Source: JAUVXE01 sp964349355 (GTDB lineage Bacteria > Actinomycetota > Coriobacteriia > Anaerosomatales > SLCP01). Taken from it: a stretch of DNA of 27,486 nt. Both the position numbers and the translations under genes were made by a program. Numbering within the stretch: position 1 is the first letter of the stretch; each line of letters opens with the position of its first letter. Location of the stretch: positions 1 to 27,486 of the forward strand of contig CAYGFZ010000028.1 of NCBI GenBank assembly GCA_964349355.1. Direction: 5' to 3'. A model generated the notes under the pieces. It had not been told where the DNA came from. It saw only the letters and a list, made by a program, of their open reading frames with translations, and did not search any database. Shown one piece after another: positions 15,331 through 21,955 of the stretch.

Positions 15331-17174
15331 TGACCCATCATCTCCCGCGCACGCCTGACGTACTCCTCGGTCATCGGATAGGTCGTGCCGTACGCCTCCG
15401 CACGCTCGATCAGTCCGGGCAGTGCGCCGAGGTCTCCTTCGACGAGGGCCAGGTGCAGCTCTTCAGCCGCGAGCGACGGGATCTCCGGCAGGCCGGCGCG
15501 AGCGCGTTCGAGAAGCTCCCGCTCCCACGAGTAGTCCGTCACGTCGAGCTGCTGTCCCCGGGTGAGCCCGATGTGCGCGAGGTGCACAAGGTTGGGGAGG
15601 TAACCTGTGACGTATCCGGGGGCGGTGTCGACACGCTGCCGTGCGCGAGCCAGCTCGTCGGCGGTCAACGCGCTCCAGAGAGCCACCTCAAGCCTTCTGC
15701 GCTCGTTGAGCGGGTCTCCGGGGGTGACTCTCGCGGCGGCCTCCAGCCGCTCTCCGGCGACCGCTAAAGGCTCCTGGCCGGTGATCGTACCGGTACTGAG
15801 GCCGACCATCTTCCACCCGCCGTAGCACGCAACGAGCACCGCGCACGCAAGCAGCACGGCGCTCTGCACCCGGGCGGGCCTCTCTCCCCCGGCGCGGACA
15901 CTGCGCTCGGCAGGACCGATCGCGAAGCCTGCGAGAACGATGCCGAGGAGCCCTGAGGCAAAGTGCACCGGAGTCACCGACAAGGAGGATACATACACCC
16001 CCGCCGCGATCGCGAGACTCGTCCTGAGCAACCTGTCACGATCCCCCGATTCGAGCGAGACAGCTTGCCGCGATTCGCGAAGCCACACTCCAAAAAGCCA
16101 CAGAAACGCGAGGAGCCCAACGATGCCAAGCCTCGTCAGTACCTCCCAGAGCAGGGAGTGGGGCGATGGGGCGCTATACGCGATCGGATCGCTCCCCAGG
16201 GCCACGATGTAGGGGAACACGCCGGAGTCGTAGTACTCAACCGCGCTGAATCGATAGCCCGCCGGTCCATAGCCGAGGAGGGGCTTCTCTACGACCATCT
16301 CCTGGGCCGACTGCCACAGATACAGCCGGGTGGCGATCGTCTGCTCGGCCTCACGTGCCGCGCCGCCATCCACCACGCGCGACGTAAGCACCGGTATCTG
16401 GACAAGCACGGTCGCGGCAACCGCACCGGCCAGAAGCACCCGGCCGGTCGCTCGCGCGGCACCCGCCACCCTCTCACCGCTAAGTCCGAGCAACCCGGGA
16501 GCGAACGCGAGCGCGAGCAAGGTGCCGACTCCTAGCGCGAAAATCGATGCCAGGCCGGCGGTCGAGAAGAGCAGCCCGGCAGCGAGGAACACGGCGGCAA
16601 CACGGTATCGCCACACGTGCCGAGGAGAGAGCGAACCGAGGCCCAGCGCAATGAAGGGCACGGGGGCCAACGCGGGCACGGAGAACGCGGGGCTGCCAAA
16701 CGTCGTGACGAAACCGACCTGCCAGCGCCACAGCACCATAACCCCGACAAGCAGCAGACTGACCCCGAGCACTGCGCGCAGAGCCTGCTGCATCCCTGCA
16801 CCGTGGATGACGCGTGCGGCGATAAGGAACACGACCGGGTAGACCAGCCATAGCACAAAAGGCATCTCGGCGTAGAGGTCGTGAAGCAGCTGCTGGACCG
16901 GGTAGGATCCCGTCGCCAGCGATGCGACAGCGGCGCCCGTGACAAGGAGGACGGCCGTCGACACGCCTCGAGGGAGCTTGCCGAGGAACCCCGAACCCCA
17001 GACGAGAGCAGAGATCCACGCGGCGGCGGCAAGTAGGTGAAGCGCCTGGGCGACGGGAGGCGGCGGCAGCCTGACGAGCAGCCACGCTCCGGGCGAGAGG
17101 AAAGCGAGCAGAACAAGCGCGGTAAGCGCATGCCTGCTCGATACAGACCCCGATTCTGATGCCTTTGCGCCCAT
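15327..17174 (-). CDS. O-antigen ligase/Wzy-like polymerase with C-terminal TPR-like region
   Basis: A 615-residue integral membrane protein with about ten or more hydrophobic segments in residues 10-430. The ligase/polymerase family region reads TRLYLWQSAQEMVVEKPLLGYGP with a large extracytoplasmic loop and then PHSLLWEVLTRLGIVGLLAFL. Such proteins join lipid-linked repeat units into a chain or ligate them to an acceptor outside the membrane. The last 150 residues are soluble and helical (EAAARVTPGDPLNERRRLEVALW and following repeats) and look TPR-like. ATG 17174 is preferred over the GTG at 17192; it has no ribosome site but TACTAT lies 6 nt upstream, suggesting a leaderless message. It is first in the overlapping polysaccharide operon. 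Confidence 0.85.
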   Translation of the reverse strand: MGAKASESGSVSSRHALTALVLLAFLSPGAWLLVRLPPPPVAQALHLLAAAAWISALVWGSGFLGKLPRGVSTAVLLVTGAAVASLATGSYPVQQLLHDLYAEMPFVLWLVYPVVFLIAARVIHGAGMQQALRAVLGVSLLLVGVMVLWRWQVGFVTTFGSPAFSVPALAPVPFIALGLGSLSPRHVWRYRVAAVFLAAGLLFSTAGLASIFALGVGTLLALAFAPGLLGLSGERVAGAARATGRVLLAGAVAATVLVQIPVLTSRVVDGGAAREAEQTIATRLYLWQSAQEMVVEKPLLGYGPAGYRFSAVEYYDSGVFPYIVALGSDPIAYSAPSPHSLLWEVLTRLGIVGLLAFLWLFGVWLRESRQAVSLESGDRDRLLRTSLAIAAGVYVSSLSVTPVHFASGLLGIVLAGFAIGPAERSVRAGGERPARVQSAVLLACAVLVACYGGWKMVGLSTGTITGQEPLAVAGERLEAAARVTPGDPLNERRRLEVALWSALTADELARARQRVDTAPGYVTGYLPNLVHLAHIGLTRGQQLDVTDYSWERELLERARAGLPEIPSLAAEELHLALVEGDLGALPGLIERAEAYGTTYPMTEEYVRRAREMMGQ

Positions 17175-17180
17175 GAGGAG

Positions 17181-17186
17181 ATAGTA
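17181..17186 (-). promoter_or_regulatory. Candidate leaderless -10 for the polymerase-like gene
   Basis: TACTAT on the minus strand ends 6 nt before the ATG at 17174, the spacing expected when transcription begins at the start codon. It sits in the 24-nt gap after the upstream cytochrome stop. No ribosome site is present. A -35 is not clear. Confidence 0.4.
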
Positions 17187-17198
17187 GCGCACTCGACC

Positions 17199-18404
17199 CT
17201 AGGAAGAGTGGCACATCCTGCAGGGATCGTCGAACTGACCCGCGAACCTGTGGCAGTCATCGCACATCATGTCGCTGCGGCTTCCGTGATTCCGGGGGAA
17301 CCCGGGATCCTCGGCTCGATGGTAGTCAAGCTCGTTGAAGTGACAACCGCTCTGATAGCATGAATTGCGCTCGCTCGTGTGGCACGCCGTGCACGTGCGC
17401 CCGCCACCGAACCAGATGTCTCTCGCGGCATCCATCATGTGAGTCATGTCGTAGCGCTCGGGATGGGGAAGCCGGACTCCATGGCACGAGTCACATGGGC
17501 CTGGATCGTGACACGTGTAGCAGTTCGGCCGGGTGACGGCCTGACGCGCCTCATGGGTCCTCGATACCAGCACCGCCTGACTCACATCGCCGGTGTGGCA
17601 AGTCGGGCACTGCGCACTCGCCTGATCAGCGTCGTGGCAACGAAGGCATGACGACATGCCCACCGTCGTTCGCCCGATCGATTCGTTCTCGTCGAGATGG
17701 TGACAGTCCATGCATCCAGCCCCCGCCTCAAGTGGCTCCTTGTGCGAAACGCGAAGCGCCCGTTGAGGATTGTCAGTCACACTCTCTCCGATGGTGCCGT
17801 GACACTGGAGACAGGCACGCCCGGTCACGGTGCCGTACGCTCCACTCGGTTCTGACCCGGTCATGCCGGTGACGATATGCTGCATCCTCAGAGCGACCCA
17901 GAGCGTCATGGAGTCTAAGGGGTCACCCTGTTCGTGGCAGCTGACGCAGGCGACTGTCTGGTGAACGTCACCCGCCAACTCGTCGGTGTGCGCTGTGCCG
18001 CTGTGGCAGGACATGCAGACCGAGCGGCTCTGTGAACTCAGGCTCGTCACCGCGAGCAACAGGAGTAAGACTCCGAAGCCCTGGAGGAGGGTGCGAGGAC
18101 GGGCGGCGGGATCCCTGCTCCGCACGGGCGACGACTGCGCAGTGCGCTCCTGTTCATCTCCGAGCGCACCACCTGACAAGCCGGTTGCGGCTTCGTCCTC
18201 CTGACCGGAGATCAGTGCAATGACCGCCAGCGTGAGGATTAGTAGGAACAGCGAGACAATCAGCAGTATGAGAATCGCCGCGAGCAGGTTGCTGCCGGGA
18301 TTCTGGATGATCTCGAGGATCGCGGGGCCGAGATCGCGCAGCGAGTCGGCGTCGATCGGCCGCAACTCTACCTCGCGCAGGCTGTCGAGCAGTTCCCGGA
18401 TCAT
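17199..18404 (-). CDS. Membrane-anchored dodecahaem c-type cytochrome (two N-terminal TM segments)
   Basis: About 401 residues with twelve haem-attachment motifs: eleven CxxCH (CMSCH, CVSCH, CLQCH, CMDCH, CLRCH, CPTCH, CYTCH, CDSCH, CTACH, CDDCH, CRMCH) and one CX4CH (CYQSGCH). Two hydrophobic segments precede them, near residues 33-60 (LLAAILILLIVSLFLLI) and 110-130 (LLQGFGVLLLLLAV), separated by an acidic loop, so the haem domain lies outside the membrane. Such proteins move electrons from the quinone pool or between envelope partners. An ATG at 18404 is 1 nt past the upstream TAG; an ATG at 18416 overlaps that gene by 11 nt, and GAGGGG (18422-18417) is 12 nt before the former. The gene is coupled to the other 12-haem cytochrome, suggesting the two form a complex. 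Confidence 0.9.
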   Translation of the reverse strand: MIRELLDSLREVELRPIDADSLRDLGPAILEIIQNPGSNLLAAILILLIVSLFLLILTLAVIALISGQEDEAATGLSGGALGDEQERTAQSSPVRSRDPAARPRTLLQGFGVLLLLLAVTSLSSQSRSVCMSCHSGTAHTDELAGDVHQTVACVSCHEQGDPLDSMTLWVALRMQHIVTGMTGSEPSGAYGTVTGRACLQCHGTIGESVTDNPQRALRVSHKEPLEAGAGCMDCHHLDENESIGRTTVGMSSCLRCHDADQASAQCPTCHTGDVSQAVLVSRTHEARQAVTRPNCYTCHDPGPCDSCHGVRLPHPERYDMTHMMDAARDIWFGGGRTCTACHTSERNSCYQSGCHFNELDYHRAEDPGFPRNHGSRSDMMCDDCHRFAGQFDDPCRMCHSS

Positions 18405-18405
18405 G

Positions 18406-19368
18406 CTATCGCGCATCCCCTCGTATGGACCCGAGCGGACCGGCTCCTCCCGGATGGACGTGCATATCGTGACAGGTGATGCAGTCCTGCGGGTCGTGAC
18501 AGTAGCGGCACTGCTGTTCACCGTCGGTAGCGACGATTCCGCTATGCTGCTCGGTGAAGGTCAACGGATGGGGCATCTCGTAGACATGGCAGCCATCACA
18601 CATGGATGCCATGTGGCATGAGAAGCACTCCGAGTTCTCAGACTTCGCCACGACGCCGTGCACGCTTACGAACCGGCCCGGATGCGGCACACCCGGACCG
18701 TGACACGGCCTACAGAAATCATCATCGTGGCATGTGCTGCAGGTCGACATCTCCCCCATGCCGTGGGTTCTCTCCCAGTTCGGTCCATGGGTGATCGGGA
18801 ATGTCCCCGTCGAGGGTATGAGCTGCCGGATTCTTCCCATGTGGCATGTGTCACATTCGCGCGAAGCCTGACGCGCACCGTGGCACTCGAGACAACCCTC
18901 CATCGAGTAGGTGGTCGGCCATCGCACCGCGTCCGGGTGAGCGACCGGAGAGTGACAACTCACACACCGGGCACCTTCGCTGCACGGCTCGTGCATCACC
19001 CGGAGCCCGCGGGACTCTGACACCTCATCGAGGCGCCCGTGGCACCCGGAGCACGTGGCGTCTGGGACCGAGGATACGGGGGAATCCCCGATGTCGATAA
19101 GCGGCAATCGCATGCCGAACGCCTGGTAGTACCCGAACTGCACGCGCTCAGCAAGCGTGTTTCCCGCATGGCAGGTCGCACACTCGACACCTTCGTGAGT
19201 GGTCGGCAGCGCGGCCTCTCCCTCACGCACAGGAGCCATGTCGTGGCACTGGATGCACCCACCCGGGCGGGCCGAGTAGTATCCGGCAGGAAGCGCCACA
19301 GCCAACACACCGATCACCGCTAGCCAAGCTGCCAGCCAAACCAGACGCACCCTGATCCTGGGATCCAT
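18406..19368 (-). CDS. Membrane-anchored dodecahaem c-type cytochrome (one N-terminal TM)
   Basis: A 320-residue cytochrome with one N-terminal hydrophobic segment (LVWLAAWLAVIGVLAVALPAG) followed by twelve CxxCH motifs: CIQCH, CATCH, CSGCH, CVSCH, CLECH, CDTCH, CSTCH, CRPCH, CFSCH, CDGCH, CRYCH and CITCH. The anchor-then-haem layout recalls NapC/NirT quinol dehydrogenases, but these have four or five haems, so the relation is only architectural. Additional histidines (HEGVEC, HPDAVRW, HGPNWERTHG) could be distal ligands. The start ATG at 19368 has a weak GGAAGGG upstream. It is the first gene of a two-gene cytochrome unit with an extended -10 promoter at 19417-19409. Partner redox proteins are not identified. 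Confidence 0.92.
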   Translation of the reverse strand: MDPRIRVRLVWLAAWLAVIGVLAVALPAGYYSARPGGCIQCHDMAPVREGEAALPTTHEGVECATCHAGNTLAERVQFGYYQAFGMRLPLIDIGDSPVSSVPDATCSGCHGRLDEVSESRGLRVMHEPCSEGARCVSCHSPVAHPDAVRWPTTYSMEGCLECHGARQASRECDTCHMGRIRQLIPSTGTFPITHGPNWERTHGMGEMSTCSTCHDDDFCRPCHGPGVPHPGRFVSVHGVVAKSENSECFSCHMASMCDGCHVYEMPHPLTFTEQHSGIVATDGEQQCRYCHDPQDCITCHDMHVHPGGAGPLGSIRGDAR

Positions 19369-19400
19369 GCCACCCTTCCCGCAAGCCGAACGCGCAAGTC

Positions 19401-19410
19401 ATCACGTGAT
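19401..19410. promoter_or_regulatory. Palindrome at cytochrome transcription start
   Basis: ATCACGTGAT is a perfect 10-nt palindrome that overlaps the end of the -10 (TAGAAT, 19414-19409) and the expected start point of the 12-haem cytochrome transcript. A dimeric repressor bound here would block initiation. The regulator is unknown. Confidence 0.4.
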
Positions 19411-19417
19411 TCTATCA
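19409..19417 (-). promoter_or_regulatory. Extended -10 promoter for the 12-haem cytochrome pair
   Basis: Minus strand reads TGA-TAGAAT. RNA would begin near 19402, leaving a leader of about 33 nt to the ATG at 19368. The rest of the 230-nt gap (19369-19598) shows only the small inverted repeat GGCATC-ATGC-GATGCC at 19571-19586, just past the 19-haem cytochrome stop, with no T tract after it. Confidence 0.5.
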
Positions 19418-19598
19418 GCAAGTGGTGGACCAGAGGCTGCCCAAGGTGTGAGACCACCGCAAATCCATCAGCCCTTCACTCGGACCCCAGGTGCACATGT
19501 CTTACAGGGCGCGGGCGAGGAGCAAGGAGGCGGGCATCCCTTGAGAAATCTGTCCGTCACGCGATTCTCGGGCATCATGCGATGCCATCCAAAACAAC

Positions 19599-21746
19599 CT
19601 AATAGTCTGAGAAGCTCTCGTGATCATCATCGTCCCAGTGCGGCCAGTACTTGAAGCCATGGCACTTGAGGCAGACACCGTCACGGATGTTTCCGGGGTT
19701 TCCAGCAACCAAGTCGAACGACGAGTTACCCTGAAGCACTGTGCGGGTGTTGATGCGGTCCGAACGGTAGCCCTGGACAGTAACGGTAGCCTCCATCGCA
19801 ACGCCGTCCCACAGCGGGGTGGCGGTGGGCTCACCCGATGTGTCACGCCAGGTGACGTCTCCGGTGTACATCCACAGGTTGCCTGCGATGACCGGGGTCT
19901 CGGTGACCTCAAGCGTGCCCATCGGACGGACCCACTCGTAGACGTCGATGCCGCGGTTGGCGTGCGGCCATGCGGAGGACCCGGTCACGACACCTTTAAA
20001 GTCGTGGCAGGTAGCGCACTTGCTGTCGCCTGCGTCATCCCCGTCATCCGCGACCGCGTGGCAGCCCGAACTCGCGCACGAATCGGTGGCCGATCCGGTG
20101 TTGTGGCCGGTGTAGAACTGGTCGTAGGGACCGTTGGCGGCATCGGCGGGAAGCGTGCGCGCGCCGGCATAGCCGTGCGTGTTGACGGCGAACTGGGACG
20201 CGGTGTGGCATCCGGCCTGAGCACACAGGTAGCCGGTGACCATGGCGCGGACGCCCTGCTGGTCTTCTGTGGCGGTAGGCCACGTGTCCAGGTTGGCCAG
20301 GGTCACGCCGCCACCGAGGTTGCCGGTAGAGATCGCGCCGGCGAGGCCTTCGTCGAGACCGAAACCGTTAGTGGTCGCCGGATTGACGTTGGGGTTGAGC
20401 AGGAACTTGGCAGCAGACTCGTAATCCGAGACTAGCGCGCCGTGGACACCTGCATGGCACTGACCCATGCAGTTGAAGCTCATGTGCGGGCCGCCGTCGG
20501 TGTAGACCGAAGGCCATTCGACGACGAGGTCCGACGGGTTGGCACCGGTCGCGGTGTGGCATGCCACACACGACTGACCGCCGGGCGTGAGCTTCCAGTA
20601 CGCTCCCACTCCGGCCGCGGTCTGAGGAGAGGCCGCGCGGTGTACCGAGTGGCATACGGCGCACTTGACGGTCGTCGCCGTGTAGCCACCGTGAGGCGTG
20701 CCGGGTTCGATGCCGTCGCTCTCCATCGCTGCGACGGCATCGTCCCAGTTCCTATAGGGTGTAGGCGAGGACCAGGTAAAGTGTGCGGTCGAATGGCAGG
20801 GACCGCATGCAAGTCCGCCTCCCTCGATTGCGGCGATGACATCGGGGTCAGTACTCGCATGGCACATCCCGCAGTCGCCATGGACCGGTACAAGGTTCGC
20901 CTGATGGCAGCCCGAGCCCACGCAGGTCTGGTTCACAGCTCCGGACTCGTGCATCTCGAGGTGGGTTACCGATAAGTCATGACAGGCACCACAGGAAACC
21001 TGGTCAGCAGCGATAGCCTGCTCGACATCGGGATCGGTGCTGGCATGACACATCGCACAGTCGTCCGCGTGCTCGACCGATATGTTGTCCGCATGGCAGT
21101 TGTCGCAACCCTCGCCCGCATACGAAACGAGCCCGGCGTCATGGAACGCGTCATGTGCGACCGCGACATCATGGCACGCATCGCAGCTCTTGTCCCAGTC
21201 GTCGATGGCGGCCTCGACCTGCGGGTCGGCACTCGAGTGACACATCCCGCAGTCGTCATTGTGCTCGGGGATCAGCGCAGGGCTGTGGCAGTCACCGCAG
21301 CCATCGAAACCGACAGTGGTCTCGTGAGCGGTCACGAGACCGGCCGCGGTGTGCTGCAAAACGGCGGGATACGATGAGTTGTGGCAGAACGTGCAGTCGT
21401 AGTACTGCTCGACTCCCGCATTCGTACCGTGAGCGCTGTCCACATCCTCAAAGCTCACATCCCCCGGCGCCCCCCACTCACCGGACGGATGGCACCCGGA
21501 CGTGTAGCAGTCGATAAACTCGGTGCCTTGGGCCACATGGTAGTAGCCGTGATGGCACGACCAGCAGTCCGGATTACTAAGCGGGACGTCGGCCGGGGCG
21601 TCGATCGCCTGCAACGCAAGCAGCCCGATGAGGATCGTGAAGAACGCGAAGGCCCTGAGCCTGGCTCCGAACCGCTCGCCGCGATGCCCTCCACACGTGA
21701 GGGGCGAGGCATCCACACACAGATCTCCTGAGGCCCTGCCAGGCAT
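19599..21746 (-). CDS. Exported 19-haem c-type cytochrome, chimeric
   Basis: About 715 residues with nineteen haem-attachment motifs: fourteen CxxCH, four CX4CH (CYTSGCH, CVGSGCH, CAQAGCH, CASSGCH) and one CX3CH (CMGQCH). A hydrophobic export segment (AFAFFTILIGLLALQAI) follows the basic RGERFGARLR. Residues 60-330 hold twelve motifs, including three tandem copies of a three-haem unit. From about residue 345 the protein is nearly identical to the 7-haem cytochrome at 21956. ATG 21746 is chosen because GGGAGG lies 5 nt upstream; an ATG at 21770 lacks one. Its promoter carries a CRP-type palindrome. Number and spacing of haems suggest a long electron wire or extracellular cytochrome. Terminal acceptor unknown. 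Confidence 0.92.
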   Translation of the reverse strand: MPGRASGDLCVDASPLTCGGHRGERFGARLRAFAFFTILIGLLALQAIDAPADVPLSNPDCWSCHHGYYHVAQGTEFIDCYTSGCHPSGEWGAPGDVSFEDVDSAHGTNAGVEQYYDCTFCHNSSYPAVLQHTAAGLVTAHETTVGFDGCGDCHSPALIPEHNDDCGMCHSSADPQVEAAIDDWDKSCDACHDVAVAHDAFHDAGLVSYAGEGCDNCHADNISVEHADDCAMCHASTDPDVEQAIAADQVSCGACHDLSVTHLEMHESGAVNQTCVGSGCHQANLVPVHGDCGMCHASTDPDVIAAIEGGGLACGPCHSTAHFTWSSPTPYRNWDDAVAAMESDGIEPGTPHGGYTATTVKCAVCHSVHRAASPQTAAGVGAYWKLTPGGQSCVACHTATGANPSDLVVEWPSVYTDGGPHMSFNCMGQCHAGVHGALVSDYESAAKFLLNPNVNPATTNGFGLDEGLAGAISTGNLGGGVTLANLDTWPTATEDQQGVRAMVTGYLCAQAGCHTASQFAVNTHGYAGARTLPADAANGPYDQFYTGHNTGSATDSCASSGCHAVADDGDDAGDSKCATCHDFKGVVTGSSAWPHANRGIDVYEWVRPMGTLEVTETPVIAGNLWMYTGDVTWRDTSGEPTATPLWDGVAMEATVTVQGYRSDRINTRTVLQGNSSFDLVAGNPGNIRDGVCLKCHGFKYWPHWDDDDHESFSDY
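19641..20696. repeat. Direct repeat copy A (cytochrome C-terminal module)
   Basis: This segment matches 22025-23083 in the same orientation with only scattered substitutions and very small length differences. It encodes seven haem motifs (CAVCH, CVACH, CMGQCH, CAQAGCH, CASSGCH, CATCH, CLKCH) and a haem-free stretch of about 115 residues between the last two. By eye roughly nine in ten residues are the same in the two proteins. Confidence 0.9.
20778..21302 (-). repeat. Three tandem three-haem units inside the 19-haem cytochrome
   Basis: Three units of about 64, 64 and 47 residues share the pattern CxxCH, then a DCxMCHxSxDPxVxxAI segment, then a CxxCH. The DCGMCHSSADPQVEAAI, DCAMCHASTDPDVEQAI and DCGMCHASTDPDVIAAI stretches line up directly. 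The third unit opens with the longer CVGSGCH. The pattern indicates growth of the cytochrome by tandem duplication of a triheme block. Confidence 0.8.
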
Positions 21747-21811
21747 CAGCGCCTCCCCCTGCCAGCCCATACCGGATACGCACGGTGGGTCATCTCTTTC
21801 GTGTAGGAGTC

Positions 21812-21820
21812 ATTCTACCA
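21812..21820 (-). promoter_or_regulatory. Extended -10 promoter for the 19-haem cytochrome
   Basis: Minus strand reads TGG-TAGAAT. RNA would begin near 21805, giving a leader of about 59 nt to the ATG at 21746. The -35 position at 17-nt spacing (21840-21835) falls inside the CRP-type palindrome. Confidence 0.55.
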
Positions 21821-21825
21821 CGGTT

Positions 21826-21841
21826 TGTGATTACAATCACA
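21826..21841. promoter_or_regulatory. CRP/FNR-family-type binding site upstream of the 19-haem cytochrome
   Basis: TGTGATTACAATCACA has the exact TGTGA-N6-TCACA arms of the CRP consensus. Its centre is about 28 nt upstream of the predicted start point, over the -35, which would suit repression or an unusual activator geometry more than a class II site at -41.5. FNR/CRP relatives often control anaerobic electron-transfer genes. No such regulator gene is in the window. Confidence 0.6.
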
Positions 21842-21887
21842 CAAAGTCGGGGCCCTTCCGATATCCCCCGCGCACGGGAAAAGCGAA

Positions 21888-21916
21888 ACAGGCCGGTCCT
21901 GGAAGGACCGGCCTGT
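21888..21916 (-). terminator. Rho-independent terminator of the 7-haem cytochrome gene
   Basis: A perfect 13-bp stem, ACAGGCCGGTCCT paired with AGGACCGGCCTGT around a 3-nt loop, starts 40 nt after the stop at 21956. On the minus strand it is followed by TTTCGCTTTT, a broken T tract. The plus-strand side has none, so it works toward lower coordinates. It separates the 7-haem gene from the promoter of the 19-haem gene. Confidence 0.85.
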
Positions 21917-21955
21917 CAGGTTCAGCGGTAGCATCAGGTGATGCCGGTGCAGACC

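Noticed and set aside
19571..19586. Inverted repeat after the 19-haem cytochrome as a terminator
   Set aside because: The stem is only 6 bp and no T tract follows it on the minus strand, so I do not call it a terminator.
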